Positions 47,460-56,201 of a stretch of 64,000 nt of DNA are shown here, in pieces. Position numbers and translations under genes: made by a program. Source of the stretch: Melioribacteraceae bacterium 4301-Me. Lineage in GTDB: Bacteria > Bacteroidota > Ignavibacteria > Ignavibacteriales > Melioribacteraceae. The stretch is from assembly GCA_041538185.1 (NCBI GenBank), contig JBGORM010000011.1, forward strand, positions 1-64,000, given 5' to 3'. Each line of letters begins with the position of its first letter. The first letter of the stretch is position 1. The notes beneath the pieces are model-generated. The model made no database searches. It saw nothing but the letters and a program-made list of their open reading frames with translations, and had not been told where the DNA came from.

Positions 47460-49010
47460 TTACTTTTTATCCTTATAAGTTAAAAAATAAGCTGATATTT
47501 TTATAATCATATCTCTCAAAATAAGAAACACAACTGTGCAATAAATCAAGAGCAAAGTTAGTCCGACTAATAAAATTTTCATAGCTGTTTGTTCATTAAT
47601 ATTATCAAGTGCAAATAAGTATTGAGACAAATTCTTGCAAAGAATTATAATAATTGTAGTAATCAATGCAATAAGTAATAATTTAAGAGTAATAACTCGA
47701 TCAAACACCACCCTTTTAAAACGAATTAAATAATAAATTAAGAAACCGCTATTAAGCCAGCCTACAGTAACCCATGTTATTGCCAATGCTTCTATGCCTG
47801 AAAGTACTTTGGAAAGAAAGAATAAAACGATAGCCTGAATAAAGACAAAAAGTAAATTAATTGCGATTAAATTCTTTGCGGATTTTAATGAATAAAAAAT
47901 ATTTGCCAGAACTGGACTCAACAAAAAAGGAATTAATGCAATTGCCATTATTTGCAAAGCGTGAGACGTTTCTACGCTATCATGCAGTGTAAAATGCCCT
48001 CGTTGATAAATTACTTGGATTATCGGCTGTGATAAAACAGAAAAAAGTAAAACGAAGAATATTGATGTCAAAACAGAAACAAGAATCCCTTTATTTGTAG
48101 CGTTGTAAAATTCTTTTATCTCACCCTCGTTAATTAATTTTGTTTGAATTGGTAAAAGTGATGTGCTAATTGCAAAGCTAAATATTGTAAGAGGTAATAA
48201 AATTACTTTTAAGGCGTACTGATAATGAGAAAATGTTCCTTCAACAAAGGAGTAGGCAAAATATCTCTCGATTAAACCTGAGAGACTTGGTATTAATGAA
48301 TTCCCAAATATTAAAAGAATGACTGTACTCCATCCAAATATATTGAATTTATTATCCAACGAGTTTTCATAGAAATTTTCTTTTGTTTTTTGTGTTAAAT
48401 CTATTCGATGAGTTAAAAAAATCTGGTAAATAAAGAACAAAACACCGCCGATAAGTAACCCAATAGGTAAAGAAATAATACCAAAGTATTTCGTCAAGAA
48501 AATTAAAGAGATAATTGAAGATACATTTAAAAAAACTATCATTTGTCCAGGATTTGTGATTTTCCCCTTTAATTGTAACACTGCAGCAAATATGCCGGAG
48601 GGGACTAAAAAGGAAGTTAAGATAAATAGTAATCTTGATGTATTTATTGCAGTTTGTGCGGCAATAGTAGATTTAGTAAAAATTAATGGTAAAATAAAGC
48701 CAGATATTGGATATAGAATTAGGGAAACAATAAATGAGAAGATGAATATTTTAACACCGATATTGAAAAGTGATTTGTAAAAAACATTCGAATTTTTGAT
48801 TTGTGTATAGTATGATAATGTGCCAGATAGAATTGAAGAATTAGCTGCAATTGCAATATCAAATAGCAGAAGAGTCGTGAGATAAGCATCAGTTATTTCT
48901 GTTGCACCGAACTTAGATGCCATTAAAATTTCGCGTAGAAAACCAAGTAAGCGACCCAACAACGCAAACGCACTTAATCCAATTAACCCATGCAGCCATT
49001 TTTTCAGCAT
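47460..49010 (-). CDS. murJ: MurJ/MviN family lipid II flippase
   Basis: A 516-residue membrane protein with about 14 hydrophobic helices. The N-terminus (GLSAFALLGRLLGFLREIL, ASKFGATEITDAYLTTLLLFD) carries the MurJ/MviN pattern including the RxxGFxRE region, and TSLLPIQTKLI and VIYQRGHFTLHDSVETSHAL are further family segments. MurJ flips lipid II for peptidoglycan; a paralogue placed in a polysaccharide cluster may instead flip a polysaccharide precursor. Because of that context the murJ name is tentative. It is on the - strand, apart from its neighbours by repeat-filled gaps. Confidence 0.8.
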   Translation of the reverse strand: MLKKWLHGLIGLSAFALLGRLLGFLREILMASKFGATEITDAYLTTLLLFDIAIAANSSILSGTLSYYTQIKNSNVFYKSLFNIGVKIFIFSFIVSLILYPISGFILPLIFTKSTIAAQTAINTSRLLFILTSFLVPSGIFAAVLQLKGKITNPGQMIVFLNVSSIISLIFLTKYFGIISLPIGLLIGGVLFFIYQIFLTHRIDLTQKTKENFYENSLDNKFNIFGWSTVILLIFGNSLIPSLSGLIERYFAYSFVEGTFSHYQYALKVILLPLTIFSFAISTSLLPIQTKLINEGEIKEFYNATNKGILVSVLTSIFFVLLFSVLSQPIIQVIYQRGHFTLHDSVETSHALQIMAIALIPFLLSPVLANIFYSLKSAKNLIAINLLFVFIQAIVLFFLSKVLSGIEALAITWVTVGWLNSGFLIYYLIRFKRVVFDRVITLKLLLIALITTIIIILCKNLSQYLFALDNINEQTAMKILLVGLTLLLIYCTVVFLILRDMIIKISAYFLTYKDKK

Positions 49011-49065
49011 TTTTCTAATCTTTTATTTTTTTGCTTTGTTAAGAGACTTCTGAAAAATTCGATGA

Positions 49066-49113
49066 GTCATTCCCGTGAAACTTGTTCTCACGTAATTGGG
49101 GAACGGGAATCCA
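49066..49113. repeat. 48-bp dispersed repeat (ATTCCCG...CGGGAAT), copy 1
   Basis: Matches the reverse complement of 62045-62092 at 45 of 48 positions. Its own ends carry ATTCCCG and CGGGAAT, which can form a hairpin. The layout recalls GTCATTCCC...GGGAATCCA dispersed repeats found in many bacteria. Confidence 0.8.
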
Positions 49114-49128
49114 TTGTTTTCAAAGTAG

Positions 49129-49228
49129 GGGGCTGTCTAAAAAGTAATTTTTCAATTTTAAAATCCGTGAAAATCTGTGTTGTCTGTGTTCTATTTTTTT
49201 AAAAAAATCTTACTTTTTAGATAGCCCC
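49129..49228. mobile_element. MITE-like element with 18-bp terminal inverted repeats
   Basis: GGGGCTGTCTAAAAAGTA (49129-49146) and TACTTTTTAGATAGCCCC (49211-49228) are inverted copies with one mismatch, bounding a 100-bp element with no gene. GGGGCTGTCT ends are known from some transposase families (IS1182-like), so a non-autonomous derivative is plausible. The inside contains ATCCGTGAAAATCTGTG-type repeat words. No clear target duplication is visible. Confidence 0.5.
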
Positions 49229-49245
49229 GACAACCACTGAAAATT

Positions 49246-50391
49246 CTATTTTTCAAATGTCTCGTTATAGTAACATTTCAAATAAATTTTTTCTGTTTCA
49301 TTAATCATTTTGTTTAAACTAAACTCTCTCGAAACTTTCTTAAAAGCTTGTTCGGCTAATTGTTCGCACAGTTGTTTGTTATTCAATAAATGTATTATTG
49401 CCTTAGATAACGCTTGATAATTTTTAGGGGGAATAAGAATGCCTTCTTTTCCATTTTCAATAATTTCAGTTATTCCATTAACATTGGTAGCAACAATAGG
49501 TTTTTTAGATGCCATAGCCTCTAGGAGAACAAGCGGCAGACCTTCCCATAATGAAGGTAGCACAAAAATATCAAATTGTTTTATTAAGCTTGGTATATCA
49601 GTTCTGCTTCCTAAGAAAGTGAAATAGTTTTCAACTTTACTTTTTTTTGCTAAAAGTTCTAAATCATTTCTAAGTTCACCATCTCCAACAATAACGAATC
49701 GAACGTTCTGATAATTTTTTATTACATCTTCTGATGCTTTAATTAAATATTCGTAACCCTTTTGGGGGTGCAGTCTTCCAACTGAACCGATAATAGTTGT
49801 ATTACTTATTTTTAATTTAATTGTACTTTTTTCAATCTGATTAGATTGGGTAAATTGGTCAATATCTACTCCATTAAAAATTACAGCTGACTTTTCTTTT
49901 CTTACTATGCCATATTTCATGCCCAACTCAAAATCATTTTTAGCAACACAAATTGTACAATGGGTAAATTTTAGTAAGAATTTATCAATTACTGTATAAA
50001 TTTTTTTTTGTAATGGTTTATCAAAGTTCAAATAATGAATTCCGTGATAGGTATGAATTACAGCACCTTTAAAATTTTTGATTGCTGCAAGTCGCCCGTA
50101 AAAACCAGCCGTACCGCCGTGTGTATGCAAAATGTCAGGAGAAATTTTTTTAATTAGTTGATATGTTTTTATTAAGGAAAAAATGTTGGGACGATTAGAA
50201 ATTTTCAATGGATGAACTTTAACACCAATCTTATTTAACTCATCTACTAGATAACCACTTTTTTCACAAGCTACTTCAACATCAAATTTTGACTTATCTA
50301 ATCTTTGCGTAAGCCAAAGAAGATGCTGCTGACCACCGCCAATTTTAGCTTCATCAATCATCATAAGTATTTTTATCTTTGACTGGCTCAA
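49246..50391 (-). CDS. GT4 family glycosyltransferase
   Basis: A 381-residue GT-B enzyme. MMIDEAKIGGGQQHLLWL, DILHTHGGTAGFYGRLAA, IHTYHGIHYL, GSVGRLHPQKGYEYLIKA and LPSLWEGLPLVLLEAMASKK are typical of O-antigen/capsule GT4 enzymes. The start appears to be TTG at 50391, overlapping the stop codon of the upstream GT2 gene by four bases (TTGA), so the two are translationally coupled; an internal ATG about 10 codons later is the alternative. Confidence 0.9.
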   Translation of the reverse strand: MSQSKIKILMMIDEAKIGGGQQHLLWLTQRLDKSKFDVEVACEKSGYLVDELNKIGVKVHPLKISNRPNIFSLIKTYQLIKKISPDILHTHGGTAGFYGRLAAIKNFKGAVIHTYHGIHYLNFDKPLQKKIYTVIDKFLLKFTHCTICVAKNDFELGMKYGIVRKEKSAVIFNGVDIDQFTQSNQIEKSTIKLKISNTTIIGSVGRLHPQKGYEYLIKASEDVIKNYQNVRFVIVGDGELRNDLELLAKKSKVENYFTFLGSRTDIPSLIKQFDIFVLPSLWEGLPLVLLEAMASKKPIVATNVNGITEIIENGKEGILIPPKNYQALSKAIIHLLNNKQLCEQLAEQAFKKVSREFSLNKMINETEKIYLKCYYNETFEK

Positions 50392-51200
50392 TTTAATTTC
50401 CCAGTTAATTTTAAATAAATTCTTAGTAATGCATGTTCAAATTTAGGTCTATGCTTTTGATAATAAAGTATTTGACTTTCGCGGTATTTCTGAAAAAGAA
50501 ACCTTTGATTTGAGCTTGTCAAACTTTTCCCTCTTAAGTGAATTAAAGATACCTTAGGGAAATAAATTATTTTTTTGCCTTTTGCAATTGCCCTTGCACA
50601 TAAATCTTTGTCTTCATAATACATAAAAAACGACTCATCAAAACCGTTTAATTCAAGGAATAGTTCTTTTTTTATGAATAATGCCGCGCCTGTAACCCAT
50701 TGTTTTTCTTTTTTTAATAAATGCTTTTTACTAATATAATTAAGTGCAACTTTATTTTTTTTGTCTACTAATTTGTAAAGTATTTTATCTAAAAATTCTC
50801 TGTACAAAGAAGGAAGTTTTCCACAAGACAGTTGCAATGAATTATCTTCATTGAGCAGCTTTGGTCCTATTATTCCTATATGTTGATTAAGCGAAAATTC
50901 TTTTTCAATTTCTTTTAGAATTTCGGATTTAATTATCACATCGTTGTTTAAAAAAAGTAAAATATTACCCAAAGCTCTTTGTGCGGCCAAATTATTTGCT
51001 GCACCAAATCCTAAATTTTTTTGAGAAGTTATTAATTTAATGTTTGGGAAATCTTTAATAAGTTCAAAAGGACTTTGTTCGGTTGAGTTATTATCGACAA
51101 GAATAATTTCAAAATTGTCCGTGTGAAACCTTAAAAAAGATTCAATTGCAGTTCTTGTTAGATTAATATTGTTATGCTGAATAATGATGACTGAAACCAT
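50388..51200 (-). CDS. GT2 family glycosyltransferase
   Basis: A 270-residue GT-A enzyme with [65 protein letters not shown] (metal-binding Asp) and GFDESFFMYYEDKDLCARA. It belongs to the rhamnosyltransferase-like GT2 enzymes. It is the first gene of a two-gene - strand unit with the GT4 at 49246. Upstream, a 178-base divergent gap with a CACGAATTACACGAAT repeat separates it from the phosphotransferase gene at 51379. Confidence 0.9.
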   Translation of the reverse strand: MVSVIIIQHNNINLTRTAIESFLRFHTDNFEIILVDNNSTEQSPFELIKDFPNIKLITSQKNLGFGAANNLAAQRALGNILLFLNNDVIIKSEILKEIEKEFSLNQHIGIIGPKLLNEDNSLQLSCGKLPSLYREFLDKILYKLVDKKNKVALNYISKKHLLKKEKQWVTGAALFIKKELFLELNGFDESFFMYYEDKDLCARAIAKGKKIIYFPKVSLIHLRGKSLTSSNQRFLFQKYRESQILYYQKHRPKFEHALLRIYLKLTGKLN

Positions 51201-51378
51201 AATTCATAATTAGACACGAATTACACGAATTAACTCTAATTTTATTAAAAGTTTATGTTAATTAATGAAACTCATGCCTTGTGTACTAAGAAAAGTAATA
51301 TCGTTAATTAAATTAAATTCTGTTGCAATAATAAATAAAAAATGTAATTAAATTACACATAATAATTTCTAAACTATT

Positions 51379-52782
51379 ATGATTGTTAACCAGAAGTCTT
51401 TTTACGCTTTTAAGCTTTTTCTTGATTTAATATTGCTTAATGCAGCATTTCTTTTTGCAGCCTGGCTTGCTCAACCTGCATACATTCTTTATCAAAAACC
51501 TTATATGTTTATTCTAATGATAGGATTAAATGTTTTATGGTATGTAAGTACAAAAGTAACGGACTTTTACAATAATCTTAATCCTCGTTCATTTTTCTTT
51601 AGGTCGAGTATTATTTTTAAGAATGCTTTAATTCAAATTATGGCGGCTATTTTTTTCATATTTGCTGCAAAAGAAAATTTATACACACGTAATTTTATAG
51701 CATTCTATTTCTTGATGCTTGTTGTTTTTATTTTTTTAAGAGTTTTACTTTTTGATATAATACAACTTAGTTTTTATAGGACGGGTAAATACGTCAAGAA
51801 CATTATAGTGATTGGGGCTAATAGTATTGGAGAAGAGTTTGTTCAATTGCTTGAATTAAATCCACATCTTGGATATAAATTTATTGGCTTTGTTGATGAA
51901 CAACTTCACGAGTCGAATAAAAGAATAATTTGTTCATTTGATAAACTAAATTTGTTTTTAGAAAAAGAAAATGTTGATGAAGCAGTAATTACAGTCACTG
52001 ATATTGAATCTTCTAAATTGAACGAGATAATTAATGTATGCAATAAAAATGCTTTAAGAGTACACATAATTCCAGACTATTTTCAGTTTCTTTCAAAAAG
52101 ATTTGCATTAAATAATATAGGTGGCTTTCCAATAATAACTATACGCGATGAACCATTAGCAGAGTTTCAGTGGCGACTTATTAAGAGAGTGTTTGACATT
52201 TGTTTTACTTTAGTCATTTCTGTAGTAATATTAAGTTGGTTAGTTCCATTAGTAGCAATAATAATTAAATTGACTTCAAGAGGACCAGTATTTTTCATTC
52301 AAGAGCGAATTGGGCTGAAGAACGAGAAATTTAGGTGTATTAAATTTCGTTCGATGTATGTTGACAACAAATTTCGAAATGATGCTTTCACTCCCACCAC
52401 AAAAGATGATCCTCGTGTTACAAAATTTGGTAGATTTTTAAGAAGAACGAATCTTGATGAAATACCTCAATTTTGGAATGTAATAAAAGGTGAAATGTCG
52501 ATTGTTGGTCCGCGTCCTCACAGTGTTGCATTTAATCGGGAATATCTTAAATATTTTGAAGCGATTAAATTGCGACATTTGGTAAAGCCTGGATTAACTG
52601 GCTGGGCGCAGATTCACGGATTAAGAGGCGATGTTGAAGATGAAAGCGAAAACAGGAGAAGAACAATAGAGAGAATTAAACATGATATTTGGTATATTGA
52701 AAATTGGAGCTTATGGTTAGACGTTCAAATAATTTTAATAACTATATGGCAGATGATAACAGCCAACACGAAAGGGCATTAA
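51379..52782 (+). CDS. Undecaprenyl-phosphate sugar-phosphate transferase (WcaJ/WbaP-like)
   Basis: A 467-residue initiating enzyme of polysaccharide synthesis. Four or five N-terminal helices (~10-125) and a Rossmann-like domain (NIIVIGANSIGEEFVQLLE, ~145-255) precede the catalytic C-terminal part. There RRVFDICF-like KRVFDICFTLVISVVI anchors the re-entrant helix, CIKFRSMYVDN lies near 322, NLDEIPQFWNVIKGEMSIVGPRP near 357-380 and LVKPGLTGWAQIHG near 410. All expected catalytic motifs are present. It transfers a hexose 1-phosphate from a UDP-sugar to undecaprenyl phosphate. A hairpin at 52817-52835 lies 35 bases after its stop. Confidence 0.92.
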   Translation: MIVNQKSFYAFKLFLDLILLNAAFLFAAWLAQPAYILYQKPYMFILMIGLNVLWYVSTKVTDFYNNLNPRSFFFRSSIIFKNALIQIMAAIFFIFAAKENLYTRNFIAFYFLMLVVFIFLRVLLFDIIQLSFYRTGKYVKNIIVIGANSIGEEFVQLLELNPHLGYKFIGFVDEQLHESNKRIICSFDKLNLFLEKENVDEAVITVTDIESSKLNEIINVCNKNALRVHIIPDYFQFLSKRFALNNIGGFPIITIRDEPLAEFQWRLIKRVFDICFTLVISVVILSWLVPLVAIIIKLTSRGPVFFIQERIGLKNEKFRCIKFRSMYVDNKFRNDAFTPTTKDDPRVTKFGRFLRRTNLDEIPQFWNVIKGEMSIVGPRPHSVAFNREYLKYFEAIKLRHLVKPGLTGWAQIHGLRGDVEDESENRRRTIERIKHDIWYIENWSLWLDVQIILITIWQMITANTKGH

Positions 52783-52816
52783 ACGCAAAAGCAAGTTGGA
52801 CTTTAAATTTAAAAAG

Positions 52817-52835
52817 CCCTTCCCTTAGGGAAGGG
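52817..52835 (-). terminator. Intrinsic terminator overlapping the end of the ligase gene
   Basis: CCCTTCCC-TTA-GGGAAGGG forms a perfect 8-bp stem with a 3-nt loop. On the - strand it is followed by CTTTTT, so it suits the gene ending at 52825. That gene's TAA stop codon is exactly the loop. On the + strand only GTTT follows, so it may work less well for the gene ending at 52782. Confidence 0.7.
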
Positions 52836-54888
52836 TTTGGGATAGGCTTTTACCAATAGCGAGCAAGAACCAAACCATAGTTATAATTTCGTGGTCACCA
52901 AAATTCCATTCAGTCAAACCGGAAACGAGGAAAGCCAAAAAAGCTCCACTTGCGCCCAACGCATAAGATGATGCAAATGGTATGTCTTTTAGCGTAAAAT
53001 AATTTTTTATGTGAATTACAAAAATCTTTACGAGCAAAAACATTACCGCAATAAAACCAAATAAGCCTAATGTGACCAAAAGATGGATATAATTATTATG
53101 CATGTGCCCTTGAATTTCCTTATCGAAATCTCTTTTATATTGCTTGTAAAGATTAGCTAAGTCAATATCGCCTACACCAAATAAAGGATGGTCCCTAAAA
53201 ATTAAAAGACCAGCTCGCCACAACGCTAAGCGTGAAAAATTAGAAGGTAAATAGGGATCAAAAATACTAAGCAGTCGGCTTCTTTTTACTTGGGTGAAAT
53301 ACAAAAGAGAATCTTGAGAAATAATGCTTGTGGGTACAAATCCCAAATAACTTATAGAGCTATGTAAAAATTTTAAAGAGTCGGATATTTCAACTTGGGC
53401 TAGATATTTTTTAGTAGTAGCAATAAAAATTTTCTCATTACTTGAAGTAGCGAGATAAGCATTGCGTATATTTTTTTCTGTATTCATAAGTTCAATATTG
53501 TTTGGCTCGATTAAATATAAATTAAGTCCGTTTTCATCACTAACAATTATTTTAGAGTCTTTATAGAATACCAAATCACTTTTAGGTGAAAACTTTTTTG
53601 TATCTAATATTTTTTCAGGTAAAAAATTTTTTAAGGAGTACACAGACAGAATTTTAGTTTTTGAAAAAAGGACTAAGAATGAGGAATCAGCGAAAATTTT
53701 TACGTTATTATTTGTTATGGCTTTATCTGTATACCTAAGTTTATTTCTTAGATTTAGCGGGTCTCTAAAAATTGTAAGCCCGCTGTCGCTATCTATTGCA
53801 TATAAGAATTTATTTGCTTTACACCAATCTGTTAAGAAGCCTGGGGTTAGGAATTCAGTTATTTTGTTAAACTTTTTTGAATGATTAACATTCATTAAAA
53901 CAAACCGAGTATCTATAAGATTTGCTACATAAAAATTATCCTGCCATTTCTGAAATTTTATTACTGGAGATTCAAAATTGTATTTGTTCATTATTTTATT
54001 ATTACTGGCATTGAATTCTAAAAGACCATTTTCAAAATCACTCACATAATAAATACTATCAGAAGGGAAGATGCTATATGCTCTGCCATCAGTTTTCAGT
54101 TCTTCAATAAAATGAAGATTGTTTTGTTTATAATCATAGATTGTAATTTTGCTTACATTCTTTTCGATGAAAAAACTAACGGCTACTAATAGAATAACCG
54201 GTAACAATAGTATCCATTTTCTACTAAGAAGTATAACCAGTAAAATTCCCGCAGCAGCGCCGAGCCATCCTGTTCTTTTGTAAGTTGCAGCTAAAGCTAA
54301 TAAATTAATAACAAACGCAATTAGAGTTAAAGCTCTAAGTTTTATGTTTAATTTTTCATTTATTAGAAAAGCAAAAAGAATAATAAGCGAAAAACTCATT
54401 AACTCACTTGAAGTAATAGGGTATTGAAAAGTTGAAGGTCCGGATTCGTACAGTTGATAAAAACTATTGATAAAATATTTATACGAGGCACCAATATAAA
54501 TTAGCATTGTTGCTATTGCAGCGGATAAATAAATAACCACATATTTTTTTGCCCGTTCAAAATCCGAAGCTGAAATTATGAACGTGTAAATTATTGGAAT
54601 AAGAAACACTCTTTTAAGCAAATTGTGAAATGACTGTGATGGATTAACTGAAAAAACAGTAGATAATATTTCGGCGGCTATATAAAAAAGAAACGCATAT
54701 TCTAAACCAGTTTTTCTGAATGGATTACTTCCAGTCAAATAAAATCTTACAATAATTAAAATTAATGCAGAATAATACCCAATTTGATTAAGAAAAATGG
54801 AATTTGTTAGAGTGCACAAAAAAACTATCGAAAAAAAATAAATTAATTTATCGATTGCAGTAATTAGTTTACTATTGGGTTCAATCAT
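52825..54888 (-). CDS. O-antigen ligase/polymerase family protein with an inserted seven-bladed propeller-like domain
   Basis: A 687-residue protein. Residues 1-245 hold about 9 helices including AATYKRTGWLGAAAGILLV (Arg205 in the conserved ligase region). Residues ~245-545 are a non-membrane insert with seven repeats whose hydrophobic cores begin near 279, 319, 361, 404, 447, 487 and 528, a 40-43 residue period such as SIYYVSDFENGLLEFN and NKFLYAIDSDSGLTIF. That is the pattern of a beta-propeller. The family signature then resumes: LALWRAGLLIFRDHPLFGVG (554-573), GHMHNNYIHLLVTLGLFGF (594-612), and final helices. The propeller thus sits in the periplasmic catalytic loop. Normal members are ~400-450 residues. 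It is probably a Wzy or ligase with an added periplasmic binding module. Confidence 0.75.
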   Translation of the reverse strand: MIEPNSKLITAIDKLIYFFSIVFLCTLTNSIFLNQIGYYSALILIIVRFYLTGSNPFRKTGLEYAFLFYIAAEILSTVFSVNPSQSFHNLLKRVFLIPIIYTFIISASDFERAKKYVVIYLSAAIATMLIYIGASYKYFINSFYQLYESGPSTFQYPITSSELMSFSLIILFAFLINEKLNIKLRALTLIAFVINLLALAATYKRTGWLGAAAGILLVILLSRKWILLLPVILLVAVSFFIEKNVSKITIYDYKQNNLHFIEELKTDGRAYSIFPSDSIYYVSDFENGLLEFNASNNKIMNKYNFESPVIKFQKWQDNFYVANLIDTRFVLMNVNHSKKFNKITEFLTPGFLTDWCKANKFLYAIDSDSGLTIFRDPLNLRNKLRYTDKAITNNNVKIFADSSFLVLFSKTKILSVYSLKNFLPEKILDTKKFSPKSDLVFYKDSKIIVSDENGLNLYLIEPNNIELMNTEKNIRNAYLATSSNEKIFIATTKKYLAQVEISDSLKFLHSSISYLGFVPTSIISQDSLLYFTQVKRSRLLSIFDPYLPSNFSRLALWRAGLLIFRDHPLFGVGDIDLANLYKQYKRDFDKEIQGHMHNNYIHLLVTLGLFGFIAVMFLLVKIFVIHIKNYFTLKDIPFASSYALGASGAFLAFLVSGLTEWNFGDHEIITMVWFLLAIGKSLSQTLP

Positions 54889-54985
54889 AAAAGGACTCGG
54901 ATTTTTTGATTTTTACAAAAATACATATAATTGGAAATTCAAATGAAAATATTATTCAAATCCAAGAGTAAAAGAGAATCTTATA

Positions 54986-56185
54986 ATGAAGTATGATGTT
55001 ATAGTAGTTGGTGCTGGTATTGTGGGCTTGGCTTCGGCATTCAAAATACTCGAAAAAAATCCTCGATTGAAACTATTAATTATCGAAAAAGAAAATCAAA
55101 TAAGTAAACATCAAAGTGGAAACAATAGTGGCGTTATTCATTCTGGAATTTATTATAAGCCCAAAAGTTTAAAGGCAATAAACTGTATTAATGGTTACAA
55201 GTTATTGGTTAAATTTGCTGAAGAAAATGATATAAAATTTGAAATATGTGGAAAAATTATTGTTGCTACTTCCGAACAGCAGATACCTGACATGCTTAAA
55301 TTGTACAATAGCGGAATTGAAAATGGATTGAACGGAATTAAAATTATGAGAACAGAAGAGTTAAAAGAAATTGAGCCGTATGTAAATGCCGTTCAGGGGA
55401 TTTTTGTGCCACAAACTGGTATTATTAATTATTCACAAGTATCAGAAAAATATCTCGAAAAAATTAAGCAATGGGATGGCGAAATTGTATTTAATAGTAC
55501 TGTAATAAATATTAAAGAGAAAACAGACGAATGTGAAATTATTACAGAAGATAATCATTTCCAATCTAAGTATGTTTTAACATGCGGAGGACTTTATTCC
55601 GATTACTTAGCTAAAATGACAAATCCTGAAATTGATATTCGGATAATTCCTTTTAGAGGTGAGTACTATAAGATTAAAGAAGAAAAGAAACATTTAATCC
55701 GAAACTTAATTTATCCAGTTCCAGACCCCAATTTTCCTTTTCTTGGTGTTCATTTTACACGAATGATTGATGGAAAAGTGGAAGCTGGACCCAATGCTGT
55801 ATTAGCCTTCAAGCTCGAAGGCTATCGCAAAATTGATATAAATCTCATTGAGTTTTTTCAAACCATAACTTGGCCTGGTTTTATATCAGTAGTTAAAAAA
55901 TACTGGAAAACCGGGATAGGTGAATTTTATCGTTCCTTTAGTAAAAAAGCATTTGTTAAAGAGTTACAAAAAATGATCCCAGAAATTCAAGAAAGTGATT
56001 TAGAACAAGGGGGTGCAGGAGTGCGAGCCCAAGCTTGTTCTAAAAAAGGTGGACTTATTGATGACTTTTATTTTGTTGAAAGTAAACGACTGCTGCATGT
56101 TTGTAACGCTCCGTCCCCTGCTGCTACTTCTTCTCTTTCAATAGGTGATTATGTTGCTAATAGAATACTGAATAAATTTAACTAA
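54986..56185 (+). CDS. lhgO: L-2-hydroxyglutarate oxidase-like FAD enzyme
   Basis: A 399-residue DAO-family flavoprotein. The FAD dinucleotide fold is YDVIVVGAGIVGLASAFKIL (GxGxxG at residues 8-13), followed by the family's SGNNSGVIHSGIYYKPKSLKA and PQTGIINYSQVS, RIIPFRGEYYKI, PVPDPNFPFLGVHFTRMIDG and GAGVRAQACSKKGGLIDDF. These are close to LhgO/YgaF, which oxidises L-2-hydroxyglutarate to 2-oxoglutarate and feeds electrons to quinone. It is out of place among polysaccharide genes and is followed 16 bases later by a phosphotransferase gene, so it is probably in the same transcript by chance or recombination. Confidence 0.85.
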   Translation: MKYDVIVVGAGIVGLASAFKILEKNPRLKLLIIEKENQISKHQSGNNSGVIHSGIYYKPKSLKAINCINGYKLLVKFAEENDIKFEICGKIIVATSEQQIPDMLKLYNSGIENGLNGIKIMRTEELKEIEPYVNAVQGIFVPQTGIINYSQVSEKYLEKIKQWDGEIVFNSTVINIKEKTDECEIITEDNHFQSKYVLTCGGLYSDYLAKMTNPEIDIRIIPFRGEYYKIKEEKKHLIRNLIYPVPDPNFPFLGVHFTRMIDGKVEAGPNAVLAFKLEGYRKIDINLIEFFQTITWPGFISVVKKYWKTGIGEFYRSFSKKAFVKELQKMIPEIQESDLEQGGAGVRAQACSKKGGLIDDFYFVESKRLLHVCNAPSPAATSSLSIGDYVANRILNKFN

Positions 56186-56201
56186 TAAATAGGTTCTCTA
56201 A

